From Bradyrhizobium stylosanthis (GTDB taxonomy: Bacteria > Pseudomonadota > Alphaproteobacteria > Rhizobiales > Xanthobacteraceae), in NCBI RefSeq assembly GCF_001641335.1, contig NZ_LVEM01000003.1:963191-1027190 (forward strand): DNA of 64,000 bases, given 5' to 3'. A model generated the notes under the pieces. That model searched no databases. It was not told the DNA's origin and saw only the letters and a program-made list of their open reading frames with translations. The position numbers were made by a program, and so were the translations under genes. Shown in pieces: positions 53,392 through 61,424 of the stretch (position 1 is the first letter of the stretch; every line of letters starts with the position of its first letter).

Positions 53392-54242
53392 TGCGTTCGA
53401 TGCTGTTCGTGCCGGGCGATTCCCCGCGCAAATTCGAGAAGGCGAGCGAAGGCAAGGCCGACGCGCTGATCATCGATCTCGAGGATTCCGTCGTCACCGA
53501 CAAGAAGCCGGAAGCACGCGGGCTGACGCTGGCGATGCTGAAGAGCCGTGCCGGCTTGCACCAGCTCTATGTCCGCGTCAACGCGCTCGACACCGGCATG
53601 ACGCTGGCTGATCTCGCCGCGGTGATGCCGGGCCGGCCCGACGGCATCGTGCTGCCGAAATCGCAGGGCGGCGACGACGTGCGGCAGGTCGCGACCTGGC
53701 TCGAGGCCCTTGAAGCCGCGTCCGGTATCGCGGTCGGCGCGACCCGCATCGTCTGCGTCGCGACGGAGACCGCAAGCTCGATCTTCGGTCTTGGCAGCTA
53801 CAAGGGCTGCTCGCCTCGTCTTGCCGGCCTGATGTGGGGCGCGGAGGATCTCTCGGCCTCGCTCGGCGCCACCGAGAAAGCGAGCGGCGGCGTGTTCCAC
53901 AGCCCCTACCGCCTCGCGCGCGATCTCTGCCTGATGGCGGCGGCCGCGGCCGAGGTCGCGCCGATCGACACCGTCTACACCGACATCGACAACCTCGCAG
54001 GTCTCGAAGCGGAAACGCGCGCGGCGCGGCGCGACGGGTTTTCGGCGAAGGCGCTGATCCATCCCAAGCATGTCGATATCGTCAACGCGGCATTCGCACC
54101 GACCGACGCCGAGCGCGCATGGGCGGAGAAGGTGATCGCGGCGTTCGCGAGCAATCCGAATTCCGGCACGTTGCGACTCGACGGCCAGATGATCGACAAG
54201 CCACATCTTCGCGCCGCGAAGAAGATTCTCGGCCAGAGTTAA
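53391..54242 (+). CDS. CitE-like CoA-ester lyase (HpcH/HpaI family)
   Basis: A 283-residue TIM-barrel lyase of the malyl/citramalyl-CoA lyase group, which splits a hydroxyacyl-CoA into an acyl-CoA and pyruvate or glyoxylate, Mg2+-dependent. It starts MRSMLFVPGDSPRKFEKASE and has ADALIIDLEDSVVTDKK, VRVNALDTGMTLADL, VATETASSIFGLGSYKGC, LMWGAEDLSASLGA and SAKALIHPKHVDIVNAAFAP. The ATG at 53391 overlaps the MaoC stop (TGATG). The reaction is expected to end the pathway begun by the CoA transferase. Confidence 0.92.
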   Translation: MRSMLFVPGDSPRKFEKASEGKADALIIDLEDSVVTDKKPEARGLTLAMLKSRAGLHQLYVRVNALDTGMTLADLAAVMPGRPDGIVLPKSQGGDDVRQVATWLEALEAASGIAVGATRIVCVATETASSIFGLGSYKGCSPRLAGLMWGAEDLSASLGATEKASGGVFHSPYRLARDLCLMAAAAAEVAPIDTVYTDIDNLAGLEAETRAARRDGFSAKALIHPKHVDIVNAAFAPTDAERAWAEKVIAAFASNPNSGTLRLDGQMIDKPHLRAAKKILGQS

Positions 54243-54260
54243 AGGATTGCAAGCCTCGCC

Positions 54261-55004
54261 ATGATCGTTCGCCAAGCCGCAAACGTCCTGGAGATCATGG
54301 AGTTCTTCGCGCAAGTGAAGAAGCCGGCGACGCTTGCCGAGATCGCCGATCATTTCGGCTGGCCGCGCTCGTCGACCTTCAACCTGCTCGCGACGCTGTC
54401 GGAGAAGGGCTATCTCTACGAGCCGCGGCCGCGCGCCGGCTTCTATCCGACGCCGCGGTGGCTCGCCATGGCGCGGATGATCTCGGAGGTCGAGCCGCTG
54501 CCGTCGTGGACGCATCAGTTGATCTCCGATCTCTCGGCGGAGACCGGCGAGACCGCGTCCATCGTGGCGCCGGCCGGCGTGATGGCGGTGTTCATCGACG
54601 TCGTCGAGTCCAAGGCCGCGATCCGCTATTTCGCGACCATCGGCCATCGCGTGCCGATCCACGCCACCGCAAGCGGCCGCGCGCTGCTGCTGCAATATTC
54701 GCAGGAAGAGCGCGATAGCGTCTATCGCAAGATCGAGTTCAAGCAATACGGCCCCTCGACGCCGATCAGCATCGAGGCCGTCGAGACCGAGTTGCGCAAC
54801 TCGATCTCACGCGGCTATTGCCAGAGCTTTGCGGATTACAGCCGCGATCTCGCTGGCGCCGCGATCCCGCTGCCGATCGGCGACCGCAGGCTGTCGGTCG
54901 TCGTTGCGGGACCGGAGTTTCGCATCGGCCCGAAGGTGCCGGACGTGGCCGCGCTGATCGCGCGGACGGTCGACCGGCTGCGGCCGAAGACCACCGCGGC
55001 CTAG
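54261..55004 (+). CDS. IclR-family transcriptional regulator
   Basis: A 247-residue regulator with an N-terminal winged helix-turn-helix (VLEIMEFFAQVKKPATLAEI, WPRSSTFNLLATLSEKGYLY) and the IclR ligand-binding domain (DLSAETGETASIVAPAGVMA, HRVPIHATASGRALLLQYSQ, SFADYSRDLAGAAIPLPIG). It is the last gene of the plus-strand catabolic unit, 18 nt after the lyase gene, and would respond to a pathway metabolite. Repeated TATATGAAYT elements 2.6 kb upstream are likely operators. Confidence 0.93.
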   Translation: MIVRQAANVLEIMEFFAQVKKPATLAEIADHFGWPRSSTFNLLATLSEKGYLYEPRPRAGFYPTPRWLAMARMISEVEPLPSWTHQLISDLSAETGETASIVAPAGVMAVFIDVVESKAAIRYFATIGHRVPIHATASGRALLLQYSQEERDSVYRKIEFKQYGPSTPISIEAVETELRNSISRGYCQSFADYSRDLAGAAIPLPIGDRRLSVVVAGPEFRIGPKVPDVAALIARTVDRLRPKTTAA

Positions 55005-55046
55005 GTTCTTTGAATTGAGTCAAACTGCGACCGCGTCAGCGGTGCG

Positions 55047-55192
55047 CCCCCTCGCCCCGTTCTTACGGGGAGAGGGTTGGGGTGAGGGGCCTCTCTCCAC
55101 AGGCGAGATCGCCGAGAGACCTGTACCCCCTCACCCGAATTCGATCTGCGATCGAATTCGACCTCTCCCCGCAAGCGGGGAGAGGTGAAGGC
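55047..55192. repeat. Structured intergenic repeat, copy 2 of 3
   Basis: Same design as the element at 35219: end hairpin CTCGCCCCGTTCTTACGGGG at left and CTCTCCCCGCAAGCGGGGAG at right, GGTGAGGGG answered by CCCCCTCACC, and a central stem GAATTCGATC/TGC/GATCGAATTC (55137-55159). Its middle arm differs from copy 1 (GGCCTCTCTC paired with GAGAGACC). It lies between convergent genes and may terminate both. Confidence 0.85.
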
Positions 55193-55198
55193 CTGGCC

Positions 55199-55609
55199 TT
55201 ATTCGAATCCCTGAGCAGGCGGCGCCGACGTCTGCACGGGCGCGGCGGGAGCCTCTTGAACCGGCTGCGGCGCCGGCGCGGCTTGCACCGGCGGATTGCT
55301 GGCGGCTCTCATCTGGCCGTTGGCATCCATCGCCTGGCGTGTGCGCGGCGGGGCGCCAGCCGTGCGATTGGCCTCGCGACGCGGCGGCGGCCGCTGTCGC
55401 GCCGAGCGCGAATCTCTCACGCCCCAGGACCGGGCGATTGCAGGTCCGGCGGTATAACCGATCGCCGCGCCGGCGACGGCGCCGATCGGCCCAAGCACCA
55501 CGGCGCCTGATACGGCTCCGATTGCCGCAGCGCCGGCACGCTCCTGTGCGGCAGCGCTCGCAGGCACGCCCGCGAGCAGCACGACGGCAGTGATCAGAGC
55601 TTTGTTCAT
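55199..55609 (-). CDS. Small secreted glycine-zipper/proline-rich protein
   Basis: A 136-residue exported protein. The signal peptide MNKALITAVVLLAGVPASAA is followed by a glycine/alanine-rich membrane-like zipper (GAAAIGAVSGAVVLGPIGAV, AGAAIGYTAG), a basic arginine-rich segment, and a proline/alanine/glutamine-rich tail. Such proteins are common in rhizobia and may sit in the outer membrane or periplasm; the function is unknown. ATG 55609 has GGAGG 8 nt upstream. It is flanked by repeat copy 2. Confidence 0.75.
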   Translation of the reverse strand: MNKALITAVVLLAGVPASAAAQERAGAAAIGAVSGAVVLGPIGAVAGAAIGYTAGPAIARSWGVRDSRSARQRPPPRREANRTAGAPPRTRQAMDANGQMRAASNPPVQAAPAPQPVQEAPAAPVQTSAPPAQGFE

Positions 55610-55741
55610 CGGAGCGCCTCCCTCTCGGGAGATCACTTCTTACTGAAATATGGCCGCAGGACGTTTGTCCGTTGCCCAACACGGGGCAATCGCGCCGGGA
55701 ACTCCGGCAATTCAAGGGCAAGCCGGACGCCGATAGCGCAA

Positions 55742-56533
55742 CTACGGCGCGACCTTGTCGCGGGTGAACCCGTTGCCGTCGAGTGCGCGGCGCACCGTTC
55801 CATCCGCCTTGGCTTCATCGAGGAAATGCGCCGCCCAGACCTTCGCCGCGGCCTTGCCCTTGGGCACGACAACGACCACGCCGGTCGACTGGATCACCTC
55901 GTCCAACACCTTCGTTCCCGGCAGTTTTCGCGAGAGATCCTCCAGGGCCCCCATGCCCATCGCGAGCGCATCGAGCTCGCCCTTGCCAATCAAGGCGGCC
56001 GCCTCTTCCGGCTTGGCGAATTTCGTCAGCTTCGCCTGCTTGATCGACTTCTCGACCGTGCGCGACGTCGACGTCCCCTCGATGCAGCCGACCCGCATGC
56101 CGACACGATCGACATCCGCAACGGTGCGAATGTCCGAACCGGCGCGCACGAGATAGCCGCTCATGTAGGCGACATAGGCCGGACCCTGATCGACGAACGC
56201 CTCGCGCTTGACGTCCGCCGGCATGAAGGAGAGATCCCAGACGTCCTTGCTGCTCGCCGCCGCGATCTCGTCGGAGCTCTGGTATTCGACGAGTTGGAGC
56301 GGCACGTGCAGCCTATCGGCGGCGGCCTTGGCGAGCTCGACGGTGACACCGCGCGGCTTGCCGCTCGAAGGATCGCGCGTGGTCCAGAACGCGGAGGCGG
56401 CGGGGCCGACGGCGACGGCCACGCGGAGTGTGCCCGTGGGTGCGACGTCGGTGGGGCCTTCGGCTTTCGCATCAAAGGCAGCGGTCGCGAGGAAGACAAA
56501 GCCTAACGCAGCAGTCAAACCTTGCCGCAGCAT
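55742..56533 (-). CDS. Family 3 extracellular solute-binding protein (orphan)
   Basis: A 263-residue periplasmic binding protein of the amino-acid type. The signal peptide is LRQGLTAALGFVFLATAAF, with cleavage probably near DAKAEG. Then come GTLRVAVAVGPAASAFWTTR, GKPRGVTVELAKAAADRLHV, DVWDLSFMPADVKREAFVDQ and VGMRVGCIEGTSTSRTVEKS. No permease or ATPase genes are adjacent, so it may serve a distant transporter or act as a sensor partner. ATG 56533 has GGAGG 5 nt upstream. Repeat copy 3 precedes it. Confidence 0.85.
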   Translation of the reverse strand: MLRQGLTAALGFVFLATAAFDAKAEGPTDVAPTGTLRVAVAVGPAASAFWTTRDPSSGKPRGVTVELAKAAADRLHVPLQLVEYQSSDEIAAASSKDVWDLSFMPADVKREAFVDQGPAYVAYMSGYLVRAGSDIRTVADVDRVGMRVGCIEGTSTSRTVEKSIKQAKLTKFAKPEEAAALIGKGELDALAMGMGALEDLSRKLPGTKVLDEVIQSTGVVVVVPKGKAAAKVWAAHFLDEAKADGTVRRALDGNGFTRDKVAP

Positions 56534-56578
56534 CTCAGCCTCCAAAGTTGGACGAGCCATTAGCAACGCCGGCAGTGC

Positions 56579-56727
56579 ACCCCCTCGCCCCGCTTGCGGG
56601 GAGAGGGTTGGGGTGAGGGGGAGTCTCCGCGGGGACGGTGACAGTTGGATTCGCGGAGACTCCCCCTCACCCGGATTGCATCTGCGATGCAATCCGGCCT
56701 CTCCCCGCGAGCGGGGAGAGGCGAAGA
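56579..56727. repeat. Structured intergenic repeat, copy 3 of 3
   Basis: Same design as copies 1 and 2, but the central stem is CCGGATTGCATC/TGC/GATGCAATCCGG (56671-56697), so both arms changed together relative to copies 1 and 2 and pairing is kept. Side arms are GGGGAGTCTCCGCG and CGCGGAGACTCCCC. It lies between the solute-binding-protein start and the FAH-family stop. Confidence 0.87.
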
Positions 56728-56734
56728 AGCACCG

Positions 56735-57550
56735 TCAGACGATCTTGATCGACATGTCCGGCAGGCCCTCGAGCTTGCACAAGAGCACGTCGCCCTTCAC
56801 CACCGGCCCGACATTCTCCGGCGTGCCGGAATAGATGATGTCACCGGCCTTCAGCTCGAACGCCTCCGACAGCTTCGCGATCTGCTCGGCGACACTCCAG
56901 ATCATCTTGCTGAGATCCGAGTTCTGCTTCACCGTGCCGTTGATCGCGAGCGAAATGGCGCCCTTCTCGAAATGGCCGGTCTTGCTCGCCGGATGAATCG
57001 GGCCGAGCACGGCGGCATGATCAAAACTCTTGCCGATCTCCCATGGCTTCTTCTCCGCGGCCATGCCGTTCTGGAGATCGCGCCGGGTCATATCGAGGCC
57101 GAGCGCGTAGCCATAGACATGGTCGAGCGCCTTGTCGGCCGGGATGTTGGTGCCGCCGGATTTCAGCGCGGCCACCAGCTCGACCTCGTGATGGTAGTTC
57201 TTGGTCAGCGACGGATAGGGATGGTCGGCGACCTCGCCGATCGCCACGTTCTGGATCGCATCCGTCGGCTTCTGGAAGAAGAACGGCGGCTCGCGGTTCG
57301 GGTCCGAACCCCGCTCGATCGCGTGCGCAGCGTAGTTGCGCCCGATGCAGTAGATGCGGCGGACCTGGAACACCTGGGTCTCGCCGACGATCGGAATGGC
57401 GACCATCGGCACCGCGAAGATCGGCTTCGGTGCGCCTTGCGCGGCAGCCGGCGTTGCTTCGGCGATGCCCGCCGCGGTCATCGCGGCTGCGGCGGTGAGG
57501 AGGTCTCGTCGTGAGGTCTTGGTCATCGTCATATTCCCTGGCTTGGGCAT
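56735..57550 (-). CDS. FAH-family hydrolase/isomerase-like protein with a twin-arginine signal
   Basis: A 271-residue protein of the fumarylacetoacetate hydrolase superfamily. The core has RIYCIGRNYAAHAIERGSDP, ADHPYPSLTKNYHHEVELVA, GYALGLDMTRRDLQ and DIIYSGTPENVGPVVKGDVL, including metal-binding acidic residues. Unusually, it begins with a Tat-type signal (TKTSRRDLLTAAAAMTAAGI) ending near PAAAQG, suggesting export to the periplasm. ATG 57550 has AGGA at a good distance; ATG 57532 is possible. It follows the heme/propeller gene in an apparent operon. Confidence 0.88.
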   Translation of the reverse strand: MPKPGNMTMTKTSRRDLLTAAAAMTAAGIAEATPAAAQGAPKPIFAVPMVAIPIVGETQVFQVRRIYCIGRNYAAHAIERGSDPNREPPFFFQKPTDAIQNVAIGEVADHPYPSLTKNYHHEVELVAALKSGGTNIPADKALDHVYGYALGLDMTRRDLQNGMAAEKKPWEIGKSFDHAAVLGPIHPASKTGHFEKGAISLAINGTVKQNSDLSKMIWSVAEQIAKLSEAFELKAGDIIYSGTPENVGPVVKGDVLLCKLEGLPDMSIKIV

Positions 57551-57585
57551 TCGTTTCCTGCGGAGCTATTCATAGGGCCAAACAC

Positions 57586-59748
57586 TCAATGGGCCAATGG
57601 ATCGGGCCGCATCTGCACCTTATAGACTTTAGGCGAGGATTCCTTGCCGCCCTCCCCATGGAAGCTGGCGCGTGTTCCCGTCGTGCTCCACAGGCCGCGG
57701 CCCTTCCAGCCGGTATTGGGATCGTCGATCCGGCCGTCGACATTCTTGGTGAAGAAGCCGAGCGGATAGGGATTGCGCAGGTTCACCAGCTCGCCGTTGA
57801 CGAGGGCCAGCAGCGACTCGCTGCCGTTGGCGCTTGCGATCGGCACGTTGGCGCCGAGGCCGAACGTGTTGTAGCGGTCCACCCAGACATAATAGGCGTG
57901 GTTGGCGCTGCCGCTGGCATCGAGGCCCTTGAACTGGGGTCCCGGCATGCGCCAGGTCTTCCATCCCTCCGGGCATTGCTTGCCGTCGGCGGTCGTGGGT
58001 CCATTCAGCGGCCCCTTGCAGAGCTTGCGGTCGAAGCTTGCGAGATGACCGCTGGACAGCACCGTCCACACCACGCCGTCGAGGCCGATGTCGAGACCGC
58101 GCGGACCGAACGTCCCCTCCGGCGGCTGATACACCTCCGCCAGCGCGGTGTTCGCCGGATCGGGCCCGGGCATCACGCGCACGATGTAACCGGGCTGATC
58201 GATGCGGGAGAAACCGCGATCCATCGCCTGGCCCCAGATCGTGTCATCCACCGGGCTCGGCATGATGCCGTAGAACGACGCCGCGATGCGCTTGTCCTTG
58301 GACGGATCGACGGGATCCTTGTGCTCGACATAGGCATCGCGCTTGCCATTGCCGTTGGTGTCGATGATCAGCGGCGTCCAGCCCTGCGATTTCACGTCGT
58401 CCAGGCCCTCGCGGTACTGCTTGGTGTTGAGCCAGCCGACCAGACCGCCGCCGAGCCCGGGACCGCCGGAGCTGGTCCACAGCGTCTGGTTGGCGTCGTC
58501 ATCGAAATACAGGTGATGGGTGGTGAAGCAGGTGTTGATCAGGTCCCACTTGCCCGTCGCAGGATCGAAGCGCGACAACTGCCGCAGCGAAGTCGCCTGC
58601 GGCGCCACCTTCGCCGATGGCAGATCCGAGCCCTGCTTGCAGTAATCGGGATTGGCCGGCGGACGCAGGCGCGCGGTGAACCAGACCTTGCCCTGCTCGT
58701 CCATCATCACGTTGTGGATGCTGGTATGGCCATCCCAGATCGGCTCGTCGCCCCAATAGGCCGACGGCCCGCGCGGCGCATCGGTCGACGACGGCGTCTT
58801 GGGATCGAGATAGGGATGCTTGATGGTGCCGGCGATGTTCTTCACGGGGTCGAGCGTCGGCACGAGGTCGGAGCTCTCTTCCGACGATCCGTAGATCAGG
58901 CCATTGGCGTTCAGGCGCGGGTTGCGCTTGTCGGTCGAGATCGCATCGTGCTGATAGCGCGTCGGCGCCGCCCAGTCCCACATCGTGAACACGACGTTGC
59001 GCTCGATGCCCTTGGGCCTCTCGGGCCTGGCGAACGGCAATTCGCCGGCCGCGATGCGGTCGGTCCATTTCGAGAAGAGATCGTAGACCTTTTCCGGGCC
59101 CATGCTGGCGAGCACCGTCGCCATGTACTCCTGGGCCTGACCGGCCTGGGTGCGGACCGCCCAGGCGGTGTGAGAGTCATAGCCCTCGGTGAACAGTTTC
59201 GGGACTTCGCGGATGCCGCGCGTGCCGAGTGCGTGGCAGGACTGGCACATGTTCTTGACCGTATCGACCCACTGGGCCTGCGACTTCATGGTCTCCGGCA
59301 TCTTGTTGCCCTTGTCGCCGGTGCCGGGAAATTCTTCCGGCTTGGGGATGTCGAGCATCGAATACCAGTACATGCCTGGATAGTTCTGCGCGTCCTGCTT
59401 CGGCGCGGCCTGGGCGGCTTTGAAGTCGAGAACCTTGCCGGGACGGGCGTCCTGCTGCGCGGTGTCCTGCAGGCCATAGCCGCGGACCCAGACCTTGTAA
59501 TTGGCCGCGGGAAGATCCGGGATGACGAACCGGCCCTGATCGTCGGTCACCACCACCTTGGCGTATTTGGTCGGCAAGTCCTTCGTCTCGGCGATCACCC
59601 AGACGCCGGCCTCCGCCCCCTTGTCGCTCGTCACCTGGCCGCCGATGTCGCTGGCGGATATTTCGACAGTCGCCGCCATCACGGCGCCGGCATGCAGCAG
59701 CGCAGTCGCACCGAGATAGAAGGCCAGCATTCGCCTTAACTTCATCAT
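57586..59748 (-). CDS. Secreted mono-heme protein with carboxypeptidase-regulatory-like and beta-propeller-like regions
   Basis: A 720-residue exported protein. The order is: signal peptide (RRMLAFYLGATALLHAGAVM, cleavage near AA); a carboxypeptidase regulatory-like beta-sandwich (AGVWVIAETKDLPTKYAK, DDQGRFVIPDLPAANYKVW); a single c-type heme site CQSCHALG near residue 167; then ~500 residues with WFTARLRPPAN, LSRFDPATGKWDLINTC, PRGLDIGLDGVVWTVLSSGH, which look like Vgb (streptogramin lyase)-type propeller repeats. It may be a periplasmic redox or binding enzyme. It stands after the alpha/beta hydrolase gene (60-nt gap) in a catabolic operon. Confidence 0.7.
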   Translation of the reverse strand: MMKLRRMLAFYLGATALLHAGAVMAATVEISASDIGGQVTSDKGAEAGVWVIAETKDLPTKYAKVVVTDDQGRFVIPDLPAANYKVWVRGYGLQDTAQQDARPGKVLDFKAAQAAPKQDAQNYPGMYWYSMLDIPKPEEFPGTGDKGNKMPETMKSQAQWVDTVKNMCQSCHALGTRGIREVPKLFTEGYDSHTAWAVRTQAGQAQEYMATVLASMGPEKVYDLFSKWTDRIAAGELPFARPERPKGIERNVVFTMWDWAAPTRYQHDAISTDKRNPRLNANGLIYGSSEESSDLVPTLDPVKNIAGTIKHPYLDPKTPSSTDAPRGPSAYWGDEPIWDGHTSIHNVMMDEQGKVWFTARLRPPANPDYCKQGSDLPSAKVAPQATSLRQLSRFDPATGKWDLINTCFTTHHLYFDDDANQTLWTSSGGPGLGGGLVGWLNTKQYREGLDDVKSQGWTPLIIDTNGNGKRDAYVEHKDPVDPSKDKRIAASFYGIMPSPVDDTIWGQAMDRGFSRIDQPGYIVRVMPGPDPANTALAEVYQPPEGTFGPRGLDIGLDGVVWTVLSSGHLASFDRKLCKGPLNGPTTADGKQCPEGWKTWRMPGPQFKGLDASGSANHAYYVWVDRYNTFGLGANVPIASANGSESLLALVNGELVNLRNPYPLGFFTKNVDGRIDDPNTGWKGRGLWSTTGTRASFHGEGGKESSPKVYKVQMRPDPLAH

Positions 59749-59808
59749 TCCCTCCCGTTTTTTTGCGTTTGGTCCGGGCCTCTTGCGGGCCTTATCCGGA
59801 CTAGTCTC

Positions 59809-60627
59809 TCATGTCTTCAGCCGGTCGAAGAACTCCCTCACTTTCCGCGCGCAGACATCAGGATCGGTGGCGGCGACGTGGTAGGAATCGCCCGGCAGCA
59901 CTTCGAGCCTCGATCCCGGGATCGTTTCCTGCCAAGCCTTGACGGAATTGACGTCGCCGAGGCCCGAGCCTGTCGTGGTGATCACCAGCGCCGGGCGTCT
60001 GATCGACGGCAGCTCACCGGTGACGTCGACCGTCGGTACCATCTGGAGGAACGCCTCCAGCGTCGAGGCCTTGGTCTTCGACATCAGCGCGATCCACCAA
60101 TCGAGCGCCGCCGGCGGCAGCGACGAGCCAAGCCGGCCGGCGGTGGTCTCGCGCACCCAGGCTTCGACGCCCTGCTCGCGGATCTGCTTGCGCCAGGTCG
60201 GCGCCCTCTCGTTGAACGAGGTCAGCGACGCCGGCGCGCCGACCGCGGCGACCGCAATGACGCGATCGGGGTGCTTCGCGGTGAGATGCATGGCCAGCGT
60301 GCCGCCGATCTTGCCGCCGATCAGGAACACGCGATCGAGCTTCATCGCATCGAGCATCCGGATGATGTCGTCGCCGAGACCGGCAAAGCGATAGACATAG
60401 TCGCCCGGCATCGGCGTCGAATCGCCATAGCCGCGCAGGTCCGGCCGCACGACGAGATGATGCGTCGCGAAATACGGCACCCAGCGCCGGAACGCCTCGC
60501 CGCTTTCGGCGAGGCCATGCAGCATCACGACCGGCGGCCTGACATCCCAAGGCAGAAGATAGTCGTCGACGCGAACCGCAAGCTCGCAATCCTCGCTGAC
60601 GCCGATCTTCCTGAGTTCGCTAGCCAT
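59809..60627 (-). CDS. Alpha/beta hydrolase
   Basis: A 272-residue alpha/beta-fold hydrolase. It has the oxyanion-hole-type VVMLHGLAESGEAFRRWVPY, RPDLRGYGDSTPMPGDYVYR, the elbow region DRVFLIGGKIGGTLAMHLTA and a candidate C-terminal histidine in PGDSYHVAATDPD. The usual nucleophile GxSxG is GGKIGG here, with lysine in place of serine, so classical esterase activity is doubtful unless another residue serves. ATG 60627 (GAGG 8 nt upstream) overlaps the SDR stop by 1 nt. Confidence 0.83.
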   Translation of the reverse strand: MASELRKIGVSEDCELAVRVDDYLLPWDVRPPVVMLHGLAESGEAFRRWVPYFATHHLVVRPDLRGYGDSTPMPGDYVYRFAGLGDDIIRMLDAMKLDRVFLIGGKIGGTLAMHLTAKHPDRVIAVAAVGAPASLTSFNERAPTWRKQIREQGVEAWVRETTAGRLGSSLPPAALDWWIALMSKTKASTLEAFLQMVPTVDVTGELPSIRRPALVITTTGSGLGDVNSVKAWQETIPGSRLEVLPGDSYHVAATDPDVCARKVREFFDRLKT

Positions 60628-61415
60628 CAGATACACCTCGTTCCGCCGCCATCGACGTTGATGCAGGTTCCAGTAATGAAGGATGCGCGGTCTGAACAGA
60701 GGAACGCGACGAGGCCGGAGACCTCCTGCGGCTGCCCGACCCGCCCCAGCGGAACCGAGGCGATCGCCGCGGCATTCGCCGCGCCCCGATCCTGCCCGGC
60801 GATGGCCGCGCCCTGCGCAATCAGGCTGTCCCAGCGATCGGTCTGGACCGGACCGGGATTGACGCCCGTGACCAGGACGTTATCGGGCGCGCATTCCTCG
60901 GCAAGCGCCAGCGTGAAATTGAGCAGCGCCGCATTGACCGCGCCGCCAGCCATATAGGCCGCGCGCGGCTGGTGTCCGCTGCGGCCGATGATGTTGATGA
61001 CGCGGCCCCAGCGGCGATCGCGCATCTCAGGCAGGACATTGCGGGCGCAGCGCATGTAGCCGAGCAGCTTCAGCTCGATCGACTTGGCCCAGATCGCGTC
61101 CGGCGTCTCCGCGATCCGGCCCATCGGCGATGCGCCGGCATTGTTGACGAGGATGTCGATACGGCCGAAGGCCTCGCGCGCCGTATCCATCGCCCGCGCA
61201 ATATCGTCTGGCTTGGTCATATCGCCGGCGCAGGCGATCACCCGCCGTCCCGTATCCAGCGACATCTCGCTAGCTGCCGCCGCCAGCCGCTCGGCGTCGC
61301 GCGCGACGATCACGACATGCGCCTGCTCGCGCGCGAGCTCGGCAGCAATGGCGTGTCCGATGCCGATGCTGCCGCCGGTGACGACGACGACCTTGCCGCC
61401 CAGCTTGAGATCCAT
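60627..61415 (-). CDS. SDR-family oxidoreductase-like protein
   Basis: A 262-residue short-chain dehydrogenase/reductase with a Rossmann fold: VVVTGGSIGIGHAIAAELA, ARDAERLAAAASE, NNAGASPMGR and the C-terminal CSDRASFITGTCINVDGGG. Ser146 and Tyr154 are present, but the YxxxK motif reads YMAGG, so the catalytic lysine is replaced by Gly158. The protein may use a different mechanism or be non-catalytic. Its stop overlaps the alpha/beta hydrolase start by 1 nt; the TctC-type gene starts the pair upstream. Confidence 0.88.
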   Translation of the reverse strand: MDLKLGGKVVVVTGGSIGIGHAIAAELAREQAHVVIVARDAERLAAAASEMSLDTGRRVIACAGDMTKPDDIARAMDTAREAFGRIDILVNNAGASPMGRIAETPDAIWAKSIELKLLGYMRCARNVLPEMRDRRWGRVINIIGRSGHQPRAAYMAGGAVNAALLNFTLALAEECAPDNVLVTGVNPGPVQTDRWDSLIAQGAAIAGQDRGAANAAAIASVPLGRVGQPQEVSGLVAFLCSDRASFITGTCINVDGGGTRCI

Positions 61416-61424
61416 GACGCTGTC

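Noticed and set aside
57511..59739. 742-codon plus-strand frame opposite the heme/propeller gene
   Set aside because: It has no signal or motif, whereas the minus strand has a signal peptide, CxxCH and repeats; judged a shadow.
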